A stretch of 64,000 nt of DNA, taken from assembly GCA_902786365.1 (NCBI GenBank), contig CADACD010000003.1, forward strand, positions 100,985-164,984, read 5' to 3'. The first letter of the stretch is position 1, and every line of letters starts with the position of its first letter. The stretch is from an uncultured Lachnospiraceae bacterium. Its GTDB lineage: Bacteria > Bacillota > Clostridia > Lachnospirales > Lachnospiraceae. This document shows positions 24,924 through 33,793 of this stretch, piece by piece. A model generated the notes under the pieces. The model had not been told where the DNA came from and searched no databases. It saw only the letters and a list, made by a program, of their open reading frames with translations. The position numbers were made by a program, and so were the translations under genes.

Positions 24924-27265
24924 AGTTCAGTAAAGGAAAGAGTACCGGTCTTTTCCTGCTTTCACTGATATTGATTGTGGCGTTAGGTTTTTTGGCAGCG
25001 TTCGGTGCAGGAAAGACAAATACAGGTTCAGCAAAGAATATTATTCTTGGTCTTGACCTAAAGGGTGGAGTAAGTGTTACTTACCAGATAAAAGATGAAG
25101 ATTATACAAAAGAGCAGGTTGAGGACACAAAGTATAAATTGGAGCTTCGTGTAGCCAACTTTAGTACAGAATCAGAAGTATACACGGAAGGTGATGATAA
25201 GATTACGGTTGACATTCCGGGTACATTTGATGCACAGACAGTTATCGATGAACTTGGTAAACCGGGTTCACTCATGTTTGTGACAGAGGCAGATGATGAC
25301 TTTGAGGGAGATGCCACATATCCTTTATATGTCACTCCTGATGGAACAAGATATAAAGTATGGGTATCAGGCGATGATATTGAAAGTGCAGATGCACAGG
25401 CAAGAACATCATCAGAGACAAATGCAGTACAGTATGTTGTTTCACTTGTAATGAATAGCACTGGTACAGCGAAATTTGCAGAGGCTACAGATGTCAATTA
25501 TGGAAGTTCGATTGCAATTTTATATGATGATGTAGTTATCAGTGCACCGACTGTTAATGCGAGAATTACAGACGGACAGGCTATTATAGAAGGTCAGGAA
25601 TCAATGGAGGCAGCCGAAAATCTTGCTTCTACTATCCGTATCGGTTCACTGAGTCTTCAACTTGAGAGAATCAGTTCCAAAGTAGTAAGTGCTAAACTTG
25701 GTAATGATGCCATTGAGACAAGTTTACTGGCAGGTCTTATCGGTTTGATTATCGTTATGATATTCATGATTTGTATCTATAGAATACCGGGTGTAGTTGC
25801 GAGTATCGCACTTGTATTATATACTATCATGGAGCTTCTCGTATTAAATGGATTTGATTTAACGCTTACATTACCGGGTATTGCAGGTATTATTCTTTCA
25901 ATTGGTATGGCGGTTGACGCAAATGTTATTATCTATGCGAGAATTAAAGAAGAGATTGCAGCAGGAAAGAGTACAGAATCTGCAATCAAGACAGGTTTCA
26001 AGAAGGCTACATCAGCGATTGTGGATGGTAACATAACAACCTTTATTGCAGCATTAGTGCTTATGTGGAAAGGTTCAGGTCCTGTGCAGGGATTTGCTAT
26101 TACATTGGCAGTAGGTATTGTTTTATCAATGTTCACAGCACTTGTTGTTTCAAGATTTTTGGTAAACTGTTTCTATGGAATGGGCTTCAAGGATAAGAAA
26201 TATTATGGTGTTGCCAAAGAAAGAAATACAATTGATTTCCTTAAGAATAAGAAGATATGGTTTTCTATTTCAATCATCCTCATTATTGCAGGATTTGCAG
26301 TAATGGGTATCAATAGTTCAAAGGACAAAGGAGCTTTCAACTATAGTATTGAGTTCCAGGGTGGTACTGCAACAACAGTAGAATTTGACAAAGATTATTC
26401 TATTGATGAATTTAATGATAATATCAAGCCAGAGATTGCAAAGGTAATTGGAAGCAATGATATTCAGGGACAAAAAGAAACAAATTCAAACAGAATTGTC
26501 ATTAAGACAAAATTCTTAAGTGATGAAGAAAAAGATGCAATAAAAGATCTTTTGATTAATAACTTTGGTGCTGTATTACAGGAAGGTGAAAGTGATTTTG
26601 AGGAAACAGATATCAGTTCAAGTGTCAGCGACCAGATGAAAGATGATGCCATTATTGCAGTGATTCTTGCAACAATCTGTATGTTGATTTATATCTGGTT
26701 CAGATTCAAAGATTTGAAATTTGCAGGAAGTGCTGTTATTGCCCTTATCCATGATGTTTTAATTGTTATCGGTTTCTATGCAATTTCGAGAATCACAGTA
26801 GGTACAACATTTATCGCTTGTATGTTGACAATCGTAGGTTACTCAATTAATGCGACAATCGTGATTTTCGACAGAATCAGAGAAAACCTTGCATTGAAAG
26901 ATAAGAACCAGGTTAACTTAAAAGAAGTGGTTAATTCAAGTATTACACAGACATTGACAAGAAGTATCTATACATCATTTACAACATTTGTAACTGTTGC
27001 AGTATTATATGTTTTAGGTGTTTCTTCCATCAAAGAATTTGCACTTCCTATCATGGTAGGTATTATTGCCGGTGGTTATTCATCTGTATTTGTAACAGGT
27101 TCACTTTGGTATATCATGTCAAAGAAGAAATATGTAGCCGGTGAGAAAAAAGCTGAAAATGCAAAAAAAGAAGAAAATAGAGTAAATACTGAGAAAAAAT
27201 TGAATAATGCAGATACTCAGAAAAAATCAAATGGTTCAAAGAAGAACAATAAGAAAAAGAAATAA
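24920..27265 (+). CDS. secDF: Fused SecD-SecF protein export subunit
   Basis: Accessory Sec subunit that uses the proton gradient to pull translocating proteins. A single 781-residue chain contains both halves. SecD (about 1-440) has TM1, the GLDLKGGVSVTY motif, a large extracytoplasmic P1-type domain and five TMs (GIILSIGMAVDANVIIYARI). SecF (about 450-750) has EFQGGT, then TMs with the equivalent VGYSINATIVIFDRIRENL. The tail is very Lys/Asn-rich. A fused form as in Bacillus is complete in length. Normally followed by recJ; here a 6.6-kb defence island intervenes. Confidence 0.96.
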   Translation: MKFSKGKSTGLFLLSLILIVALGFLAAFGAGKTNTGSAKNIILGLDLKGGVSVTYQIKDEDYTKEQVEDTKYKLELRVANFSTESEVYTEGDDKITVDIPGTFDAQTVIDELGKPGSLMFVTEADDDFEGDATYPLYVTPDGTRYKVWVSGDDIESADAQARTSSETNAVQYVVSLVMNSTGTAKFAEATDVNYGSSIAILYDDVVISAPTVNARITDGQAIIEGQESMEAAENLASTIRIGSLSLQLERISSKVVSAKLGNDAIETSLLAGLIGLIIVMIFMICIYRIPGVVASIALVLYTIMELLVLNGFDLTLTLPGIAGIILSIGMAVDANVIIYARIKEEIAAGKSTESAIKTGFKKATSAIVDGNITTFIAALVLMWKGSGPVQGFAITLAVGIVLSMFTALVVSRFLVNCFYGMGFKDKKYYGVAKERNTIDFLKNKKIWFSISIILIIAGFAVMGINSSKDKGAFNYSIEFQGGTATTVEFDKDYSIDEFNDNIKPEIAKVIGSNDIQGQKETNSNRIVIKTKFLSDEEKDAIKDLLINNFGAVLQEGESDFEETDISSSVSDQMKDDAIIAVILATICMLIYIWFRFKDLKFAGSAVIALIHDVLIVIGFYAISRITVGTTFIACMLTIVGYSINATIVIFDRIRENLALKDKNQVNLKEVVNSSITQTLTRSIYTSFTTFVTVAVLYVLGVSSIKEFALPIMVGIIAGGYSSVFVTGSLWYIMSKKKYVAGEKKAENAKKEENRVNTEKKLNNADTQKKSNGSKKNNKKKK

Positions 27266-27294
27266 TCAGAGTAGAGGTTTGTAATTATTTGATG

Positions 27295-27376
27295 AAACCC
27301 AATGCCTGTAGAGGCGACGGGTTTTCTCGAATGTGTTGAAAATAGTCATTTGTCTATGTGGCAGATGGCTATTTTT
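27295..27376 (+). terminator. Tandem hairpins ending the secDF transcript
   Basis: First hairpin AAACCC (27295-27300) / GGGTTT (27319-27324) with inner GCCT/AGGC. Second hairpin AAAATAGTCATTTG / CAGATGGCTATTTTT (27339-27376) ends in T5 and looks like the functional terminator. They mark the left limit of the inserted island. Confidence 0.75.
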
Positions 27377-27652
27377 AATTGTAAAATAGTTCAAAAATTA
27401 ATCAATAAGGGCGCAAGCGTGGCATTTTTCGATGGTTTTGTCAAGTGTTTTTTGATAAAAAGTGGGGATTTTAATAAAAAAGAAATTTAAAAGTCTTATA
27501 TTTACTAGCTTAAAGATTCCGAGAGATTATTGAAACCATTTTTGGGGATGGAAATAAGTATCAAACAAATTCACTTATAGTGAAAGAAAATCGGAGTGGA
27601 TTTTTTAGAAAAATTGAGTTAAAATGGATAAATCAAAATAAAAGAAGGAGGT

Positions 27653-28382
27653 ATGTCTTATAAGTTTACAACCTAATAATTTTAGGCTTGAACCAACAAC
27701 AGTCTGGTCGTTTCCAGATAGAGGCAGTTGGGCAACGCATTCAGGAAAGTATCGAGGAAATTGGTCACCATATGTACCAAGAAATTTGATACTTCGTTAT
27801 TCTAATCCCTGTGATTGGGTATTAGATCAATTTATGGGTAGTGGAACAACCTTAGTCGAGGCAAAACTACTCAATCGTCATGCGGTAGGTGTTGACATCA
27901 ATCCGCAATCTGTTTCAAACTCTGAAACAAATTTACAATTCCAATGTGAAACAAATTCAAAAATCTTTACACGAAATGGGAATGCTACTGACTTGCATTT
28001 TATCAAAGATAGTCGAATTGACTTTATTTGTACGCATCCACCGTATGCTAATATCATCAAATATAGCAAAGGGATAGAAGGGGATATATCATTACTTGGT
28101 GTGGCAGAGTTTTTAGATGAGATGCAGAAGGTGGCGAATGAAGCATATCGTGTTTTGAAAAAAGGAAAAATGTGTGCTGTAATGATTGGGGATGTAAGAA
28201 ATTATGGAAAGGTCATTCCATTAGGATTTCGTATGATGGAATGCTTTTTACAGGCAGGATTTACGAATAAAGAAATTATTATTAAAGAGCAACATAATTG
28301 TCGTTCTACTGATTATTGGGAAAAACAAAATAATAATTTTCTGCTTCTTGCACATGAGTATATATTTGTATTTCAGAAGTAA
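27653..28382 (+). CDS. Site-specific DNA methyltransferase (N4/N6 type) with a probable frame break near codon 7
   Basis: DNA amino-methyltransferase of the PF01555-like group. The motif order is SAM-binding DQFMGSGTTLVEAKLL followed by catalytic THPPYANI (a TSPPY-like motif IV), and the N-terminal signature FPDRGSWATH and YRGNWSPYVPRNLI is typical of this family. The coding frame is open from 27642 but has no ATG/GTG/TTG until a TTG at 27786, which would delete this signature. The well-placed ATG at 27653 is one base out of frame; removing one base near 27671 yields MSYKFTPNNFRLEPTTVW, a convincing N-terminus. An ATA at 27660 is the only alternative start. Probably a young pseudogene. No cognate endonuclease is adjacent; specificity unknown. 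Confidence 0.7.
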
Positions 28383-28489
28383 GATAATTCTCAAAGAGTG
28401 AAAGTTTTGGTTGTTATTTTGTATGTTTGCAAGTATAATAAATATGTAAAAGCTTGTCCTTTTGTGGACATAGAGAAGAGGAATCGTCA

Positions 28490-29323
28490 ATGAGTAATTC
28501 GAGTGTTGCTCCATTTGTGAAATGGGCTGGGGGGAAGCGTCAGTTGATTCCACAGATAAAGGAGAGAATGCCTGAAAAATATAATAACTATTATGAGCCA
28601 TTTGTGGGTGGCGGTGCAGTTACATTTGAATTGCTACCTTCAAATGCTCTCATAAATGATATTAACAAAGCACTAATAAACGCATACAAGAAGATATGTG
28701 GTGAGCCTGAAGCATTTCTGCACACAGTAAATAAACTTGATTCAGAAATGTGGGAGGATGGTAAAGAGTATTATTATTCTCTCAGAGAGCATTACAATGA
28801 CAAGCTGATGAAAGCAGAGTATGATGTGGAATTGGCGGCATTGTTTGTATTTATCAATAAGCATTGTTTTAATGGTTTGTATCGAGTAAATGGAAAAGGC
28901 TTGTTTAATGTTCCGTATAATAATAGTCGCAGGGCTTCTGTTGACAAAGAATCTATTATGGCTACTTCAAAGTATTTGCAAGGCATAAGAATTATAGATG
29001 GAGATTTTGAAGTGGCGTGTAAGGATGCAAAAAAGGGCGATTTTGTATTTATTGATAGTCCGTATGCACCATTAAATCCAACATCTTTTGAGTCATATAC
29101 CAAAGAGGGGTTTGACATAGAGAGTCACAAACGACTTGCAAATCTATTTGATGAATTAACAGCCAGAGGTTGTTATTGTATGCTTACAAACCATAATACT
29201 GATTTGATAAATGAGTTGTATGGTAACAAAGGTTACAGAATAGATGTTGTAAGTGTTAAGCGTATGATTAATTCGGATGCATCCAACAGAGTTGGTGAAG
29301 AAGTGATTATATGCAATTATTAA
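28490..29323 (+). CDS. dpnM: DpnM/Dam-type adenine-N6 DNA methyltransferase (GATC)
   Basis: Methylates adenine, by family most likely in GATC. The start is the ATG after AGAGGAATC; a TTG twelve codons upstream is not supported. The 277-residue protein (DpnM is about 284) has the alpha-class order: motif X/I FVKWAGGKRQLIP and YYEPFVGGGAVTFEL, then motif IV DSPYAPL (DPPY-like) followed by SFESYTKEGF, as in Dam/DpnM. It is the first gene of a DpnII-type cluster (dpnM, dpnA, dpnB). All catalytic motifs look intact, so GATC sites are probably methylated even though the endonuclease is damaged. Confidence 0.9.
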   Translation: MSNSSVAPFVKWAGGKRQLIPQIKERMPEKYNNYYEPFVGGGAVTFELLPSNALINDINKALINAYKKICGEPEAFLHTVNKLDSEMWEDGKEYYYSLREHYNDKLMKAEYDVELAALFVFINKHCFNGLYRVNGKGLFNVPYNNSRRASVDKESIMATSKYLQGIRIIDGDFEVACKDAKKGDFVFIDSPYAPLNPTSFESYTKEGFDIESHKRLANLFDELTARGCYCMLTNHNTDLINELYGNKGYRIDVVSVKRMINSDASNRVGEEVIICNY

Positions 29324-29337
29324 AGGAGAAAATAGAC

Positions 29338-29561
29338 CATGTATAATGTAGTGGCAGATAAGATTTGATGCTAATGATGAGGATTGGACTTGTGATGAAG
29401 TGACAGATTTTGGAACTAGAGAAGGTCTTTTGGCATGGGATAAAGACTCAGAGTGGATGTTGTACTTGAAGAGATGTGTACAGTTTTGAGGCAGTATCTT
29501 GAAAATGGGGAGAATGCCTATATCGGATTTGTATGATGTTGAGATTTTATTTTCAAAATAA
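29338..29561 (+). pseudogene. Shattered small gene between dpnM and dpnA
   Basis: Begins with RBS AGGAG and ATG TAT AAT GTA, but the frame breaks repeatedly. Protein-like segments in three frames line up in order: MYNVVADK, then RFDANDEDWTCDEVTDFG and AWDKDSE, then DVVLEEMCTVLRQYLENGEN with AYIGF, then YDVEILFSK and a stop at 29561. Joining them needs about three single-base changes and gives a protein of roughly 80 residues, acidic and not recognised by me. Intact core genes around it argue against sequencing error. Confidence 0.6.
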
Positions 29562-29589
29562 AGCGGTATTTTATTAAGGAGTTGAGATA

Positions 29590-30393
29590 ATGGAAAACTT
29601 ATTTGCAAAGAAAGTGCCATTATACTACGAGACAGAAGAATCACAACTGGTATCAGGTGATTCCTTTAAAATTCTAACAAAAATGGAACCGGAAACTGTG
29701 GATATGATATTTGCAGATCCGCCTTATTTTTTAAGTAATGATGGTATCACCTGTCAGGGTGGGAAGATGGTTTCAGTAAATAAAGGCTCATGGGATAAGC
29801 TTTCGGAAAGTGGAACCAGCGTCGAAGAAAAACATAAGTTTAACAGAAAGTGGATTAAGTTATGTAAGAAAGTACTAAAGCCGAATGGCACGATTTGGAT
29901 ATCAGGAACACTACACAATATATATTCGATTGGTATGTCATTGGAGCAGGAAGGCTTCAAAATAATCAACAACATAACATGGCAGAAAACAAATCCACCA
30001 CCAAACTTAGCATGTCGATGCTTCACACATTCTACAGAAACCATTTTATGGGCAAAGAAGAATGATAAGAAGTCTCGGCATTTTTTTGATTATCAGAAAA
30101 TGAAAGAAATGAACGGTGGAAAGCAGATGAAGGATGTGTGGACAGGTGCGTTGACGAAATCCACGGAGAAAACAGAAGGCAAGCACCCTACACAGAAACC
30201 GGAATATCTGCTTGAAAAAATCGTATTAGCATCAACGGAGCAAGGACAAGTTATATTGGATCCTTTTTGTGGTTCAGGAACTACCGGAGTAGAGGCGGTA
30301 CGATTTGGGCGGAAGTTTATTGGAATAGATGTAAGCGAAGAATACTTGGAGATATCCAAGAAAAGATTGGAGAAGGTAGCAAATGACAAATAG
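29590..30393 (+). CDS. dpnA: DpnA-type second DNA adenine methyltransferase of the DpnII system
   Basis: Beta-class adenine methyltransferase that in Streptococcus pneumoniae DpnII also methylates GATC, including single-stranded DNA, protecting incoming plasmids. The 267-residue protein (DpnA is about 268) has motif IV first, MIFADPPYFLSNDGI, and the SAM motif later, ILDPFCGSGTTGVEAVRFGRKFIGIDV, the beta order. VSVNKGSWDK and FTHSTETILWAKK are also DpnA-like. Its last codons overlap the start of the endonuclease gene by 11 bases, so the two are translationally coupled. It appears fully functional. Confidence 0.92.
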   Translation: MENLFAKKVPLYYETEESQLVSGDSFKILTKMEPETVDMIFADPPYFLSNDGITCQGGKMVSVNKGSWDKLSESGTSVEEKHKFNRKWIKLCKKVLKPNGTIWISGTLHNIYSIGMSLEQEGFKIINNITWQKTNPPPNLACRCFTHSTETILWAKKNDKKSRHFFDYQKMKEMNGGKQMKDVWTGALTKSTEKTEGKHPTQKPEYLLEKIVLASTEQGQVILDPFCGSGTTGVEAVRFGRKFIGIDVSEEYLEISKKRLEKVANDK

Positions 30394-31199
30394 AAATTTT
30401 GATGAATGGCTGAGTAAGTTCAGACCGAGTATATCAAGATATGATTACTATATCGACTTTGAAAAGGTTGTAAGAAACGTTGATGAAATCAAGGTGGAAT
30501 TAAACATCTTAAATTCCTTGATTGGTTCTAAAAATATTGAAGAAGAATTTGAGATGATAGTGGTAAAGTACCCGGAAACATTGCAATGTGTTCCATTGCT
30601 TCTTGCGGTGAGAGGTTATGAAATTTATGCTCAAGATGAAGAAGGTGCATTCCTGTATAATTTCAAGCAGATGAATTACAGTGTGGACCAGTACAAGGTT
30701 TTCATGCGTAAGACCGGATTATTTGATATGATTGCAAATCACTTGGTAAATAATCTTGTGGATTATGCTTTGGGTATTGAAACCGGATTGGACTCTAATG
30801 GTCGTAAGAATCGTGGTGGTCACCAGATGGAAGATTTGGTTGAGAAGTATATTGTGGAAGCTGGATTTGTAAAGGATGTAAGTTACTTTAAGGAAATGTA
30901 TCTTAAGGATATTGAAGAAAAGTGGAATATTGATTTATCTGCGCTTTCTAATCAGGGAAAAGCTGCTAAGAGATTTGATTTTGTAATAAAGACGGATAAG
31001 ATGATTTATGGTATTGAGACAAACTTCTATGGCGGCGGTGGCTCAAAGCTTAATGAAACCGCAAGAAGTTATAAGATGCTTTCGCAGGAGGCAGATACAA
31101 TAGATGGATTTACCTTTGTTTGGTTTACAGATGGATATGGATATGATTTATAGTATCGATGATATGGAGAATAGGGTTATGCAGAAGATATTTGAATAA
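30383..31199 (+). pseudogene. dpnB: DpnII-type GATC restriction endonuclease, C-terminus disrupted
   Basis: Homologue of R.DpnII/MboI, which cleaves unmethylated GATC. The frame runs 30383-31153 (256 residues; DpnII is about 288). Conserved parts include NFDEWLSKF, NSLIGSKNIEEEF, VDYALGIETGLDSNGRKNRGG and the PD-(D/E)XK-like core KRFDFVIK ... GIETNFYGGGGSKLNE. It stops just after WFTDGYGYDL. The lost C-terminus is visible one frame over at 31146-31199 (IYSIDDMENRVMQKIFE), matching the DpnII ending. About 15-17 codons between them appear deleted with a frameshift, beside a short direct repeat GGATATGGATATG. The enzyme is probably weakened or dead, leaving modification without restriction. Confidence 0.85.
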
Positions 31200-31217
31200 C
31201 AAGAGGAGAAAGTTGAA

Positions 31218-32978
31218 ATGGCGAGTTTAAACGATTTTAAATTAGTTAATATAAAAAGCAAAAAGATGTTTTCTTTTATAAAAAATGTGAGAAGAACAGA
31301 ATTGAATGATGTACAAAAAAGTAGAATGGGTTTTTATCATTTGGTTTTAGAAAATGTGACAGGAATAAGGGATGCAGATGATGTGTCTGAAATGATTATT
31401 GATACGGATTATAATAAACTATTGTATGGAAAAAAAGTTAATGACCTTGGTATTGATGCAATAAATTATATTGGAGATGATGATGAACAGGAAATAACAG
31501 TGCAACTCTTCAATTTTAAGTTTCGGGAAAACTATAAAGTTGATAAAAATATGGAAGAAGCAAGTGTTAATGGTAGCATCAAATTCTTGGAATACATATG
31601 CACAAGTGATGAAACAGCAATTGCAAAATTGCCAGATGATATTGTAAAGGAGAATATAGAAAAAATCTATAGATATCTAAATAGTAATAGATTATGTAAT
31701 ATCGAATTGTATATGGTTTCCAATGAGAATAAAACTTTTACGGAAGATGCAGAAAAGTACTTGGGGTTATTACAACAACACTTTGGAATTCGAATAAAAG
31801 CAATTGCATTAGATGATGTTATTGGATATTTTGATATGAAAAAGCAGTCAAGCCCATGTAAGTTTATGATATCGCCTAATGACTTTTTGGTTTTTCAGCA
31901 GAATGAGTTGTCAACTCAAAGGTCTTATATTGTAAAACTGTCTTTACTAGATTTGATAAGAATAACATGTAATGACATAGAACTAAAAAAGAGATATGAT
32001 AATGAAGATGATGAAAAATTAATAAATGTTAAATTAGATTATGCGTTATTGTATGATAATGTTAGAGGTTATTTGGGAGAAACTATATATAATGTTAATA
32101 TTCAAAAGACATTAAAAAACAACCATAAAGAATTTTTTATGTTAAATAATGGAATTACCATTACCGCTAAAGGCATAAGCGTTGATGAGGCAAATAGTGG
32201 AAAGAGATTTTTATTTACAGTAGATGATTACCAAATTGTTAATGGTGGACAAACTATTCGCTCTATATATGAATTTTTTGAAAATGAAAAAGAAAATACA
32301 GATGTGTTACATAATCTGAATGAAACGTATGTTTTGCTTAGATTTTTCAAAATTTCAGAAGAGGAAAAGTTAAAAAATAGAATTGCAGAATATACAAATA
32401 GCCAAAATGCTATTTCTAGTGCGGATTTAAAATCTGTTGATGCAATACAGATACAGATTGAAAAATATTTCAAAGAAGAAAAAATATTATACGCAAGAAA
32501 AGCTGGAGTAGTGGGGGATGACGATGTAGAGTATGACTTAAGAATATCTAAAGAGAAATTAGCACAGATACTGTATTCTGCAAAGGGATTTCCAGATAGG
32601 GCAAGTAATCAGAAAAAAAGACTGTTTCAGGAGTATTATGATGATATTTTTTCGGAAGATTTTAATGTAGAAAATGCTGTAAAACTTGTAAAATTATATT
32701 ATGAAATAGAAAGGGTATTTGAAGATGAATTTAAAGAGATAAAGGCTTATGAGCAGAAATTCTTTTATATATTGTTTGTAGTACATGAATATCAAAAAAC
32801 AATATTTAAAGCAATAGAAATATTGCAGAATTTGATATCTGAAGAATGTAAAGAAATAACTGAATCAAGAATGTTGTTAAAAACTAAATTTAAAGATAAG
32901 TTGGTATCAAAGCTTGAACAAAAAGAAGAAATCAATATTTTAGATTTGCTTTCAGGTAGTGGAGGTATAGAAGTTTAG
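31218..32978 (+). CDS. AIPR family abortive-infection phage-resistance protein
   Basis: Defence protein of the AIPR (abortive infection, PF10592) family. The 586-residue protein has an N-terminal region with nuclease-like residues (LGIDAINYIGDD ... VQLFNFKFRENY, a possible D...QxK variant of the PD-(D/E)XK core). The AIPR core is centred on residues 305-400: MLNNGITITAKGI, then DDYQIVNGGQTIRSIYEF, ending EYTNSQNAISSADLKSVD. The C-terminal ~180 residues are helical and charged. It has a good ribosome site (AGGAGA) 18 bases after the endonuclease remnant, so it is probably in the same transcript. The frame is intact. In relatives AIPR proteins cause dormancy or death of infected cells; the trigger is unknown. 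Confidence 0.88.
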   Translation: MASLNDFKLVNIKSKKMFSFIKNVRRTELNDVQKSRMGFYHLVLENVTGIRDADDVSEMIIDTDYNKLLYGKKVNDLGIDAINYIGDDDEQEITVQLFNFKFRENYKVDKNMEEASVNGSIKFLEYICTSDETAIAKLPDDIVKENIEKIYRYLNSNRLCNIELYMVSNENKTFTEDAEKYLGLLQQHFGIRIKAIALDDVIGYFDMKKQSSPCKFMISPNDFLVFQQNELSTQRSYIVKLSLLDLIRITCNDIELKKRYDNEDDEKLINVKLDYALLYDNVRGYLGETIYNVNIQKTLKNNHKEFFMLNNGITITAKGISVDEANSGKRFLFTVDDYQIVNGGQTIRSIYEFFENEKENTDVLHNLNETYVLLRFFKISEEEKLKNRIAEYTNSQNAISSADLKSVDAIQIQIEKYFKEEKILYARKAGVVGDDDVEYDLRISKEKLAQILYSAKGFPDRASNQKKRLFQEYYDDIFSEDFNVENAVKLVKLYYEIERVFEDEFKEIKAYEQKFFYILFVVHEYQKTIFKAIEILQNLISEECKEITESRMLLKTKFKDKLVSKLEQKEEINILDLLSGSGGIEV

Positions 32979-33793
32979 TTGATAAATGTGCGAATTTAGA
33001 AGAGTGAGACAGTGTTTAGTTGTTGGTGACAACAAAATGACAATACAATCTCACGACAATTCATGCAACATGTAGAAATCAGACAAAACACCCTGGTTTC
33101 TACCACTAAAACCAACGAAAACACCACATAACAACTTTGCTAAGGGGAGTGTAAATCAGGTTTATGGTGATGAAAATGATACAGTTGAAGTATATTTGGC
33201 AAAACAAACGAAATGATATGGAGTAAACATGCATGTGGTATCCATATGCATCAATGTTCAGTTGGTATATGTGAAAAAGATGAAAAAAGATACATTTATA
33301 TATGGACCCCAAGCATTTACCAAAATAAAAATTCAATATCTTTAATTAGTTTTAATGATAGTCCATTCTATAGTACTAATGATGATATAAAGAAGGATAT
33401 ATTAGTTTCAGAAGAGACATTTGGATTAATGGTATATAGTATGTATTACAGAGATGAAGAAAGTAGTTTTCAAGAAATTTTAAGGTACATGGCAACACAT
33501 AAATATATGAAAGCATTTAAATACCGGATGGCATGATATTATAACTATGTCTAATGAAATAAGCATTCACAGAAATTGGTATATTATATATTGAATTAAT
33601 AATGATGATACAAGCATTAAAAAGGATATTTTAGCAAATTGACAAATGCTCAGTTTGATAAGATTTCGGATGATGGAGATATACTTTATTCAAACGGAGA
33701 TAAGTACATTAAGCTGAAAAAATATTGGATATAGAGGATGTTGATGCAATTTATATAAACGATGAAAAATATGTTTGTGACTGACCGGTAAAG
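32979..33793. other. Degenerate right end of the defence island
   Basis: Apart from the hypothetical frame at 33213-33536 this ~800-base stretch has no intact gene. It contains an inverted repeat GTAGAAATCAG (33072-33082) / CTGGTTTCTAC (33093-33103) without a T-run. Broken protein-like segments follow at 33650-33783 (FDKISDDGDILYSNGDKYIK, then, one frame away, DIEDVDAIYINDEKYVCD and TGA). It looks like the residue of one or two small accessory genes. Confidence 0.5.
33213..33536 (+). CDS. Hypothetical protein of doubtful coding status
   Basis: Open frame of 107 codons, ATG start, no convincing ribosome site. The product has no signal peptide or membrane segment; it contains IKKDILVSEETFGLMVYSMYY and ends MKAFKYRMA. 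I do not recognise it. It lies in a decayed stretch, so it may be a remnant of a longer gene. Codon usage is AT-rich like the rest of the island. Confidence 0.3.
   Translation: MIWSKHACGIHMHQCSVGICEKDEKRYIYIWTPSIYQNKNSISLISFNDSPFYSTNDDIKKDILVSEETFGLMVYSMYYRDEESSFQEILRYMATHKYMKAFKYRMA

Noticed and set aside
27302-27490. Possible small gene after secDF
   Set aside because: It runs through the secDF terminator hairpins, has no ribosome site and resembles no protein.
27653-27676. Programmed frameshift in the first methyltransferase
   Set aside because: No slippery heptamer, stop-adjacent shift signal or downstream structure is visible; simple mutation is the better explanation.
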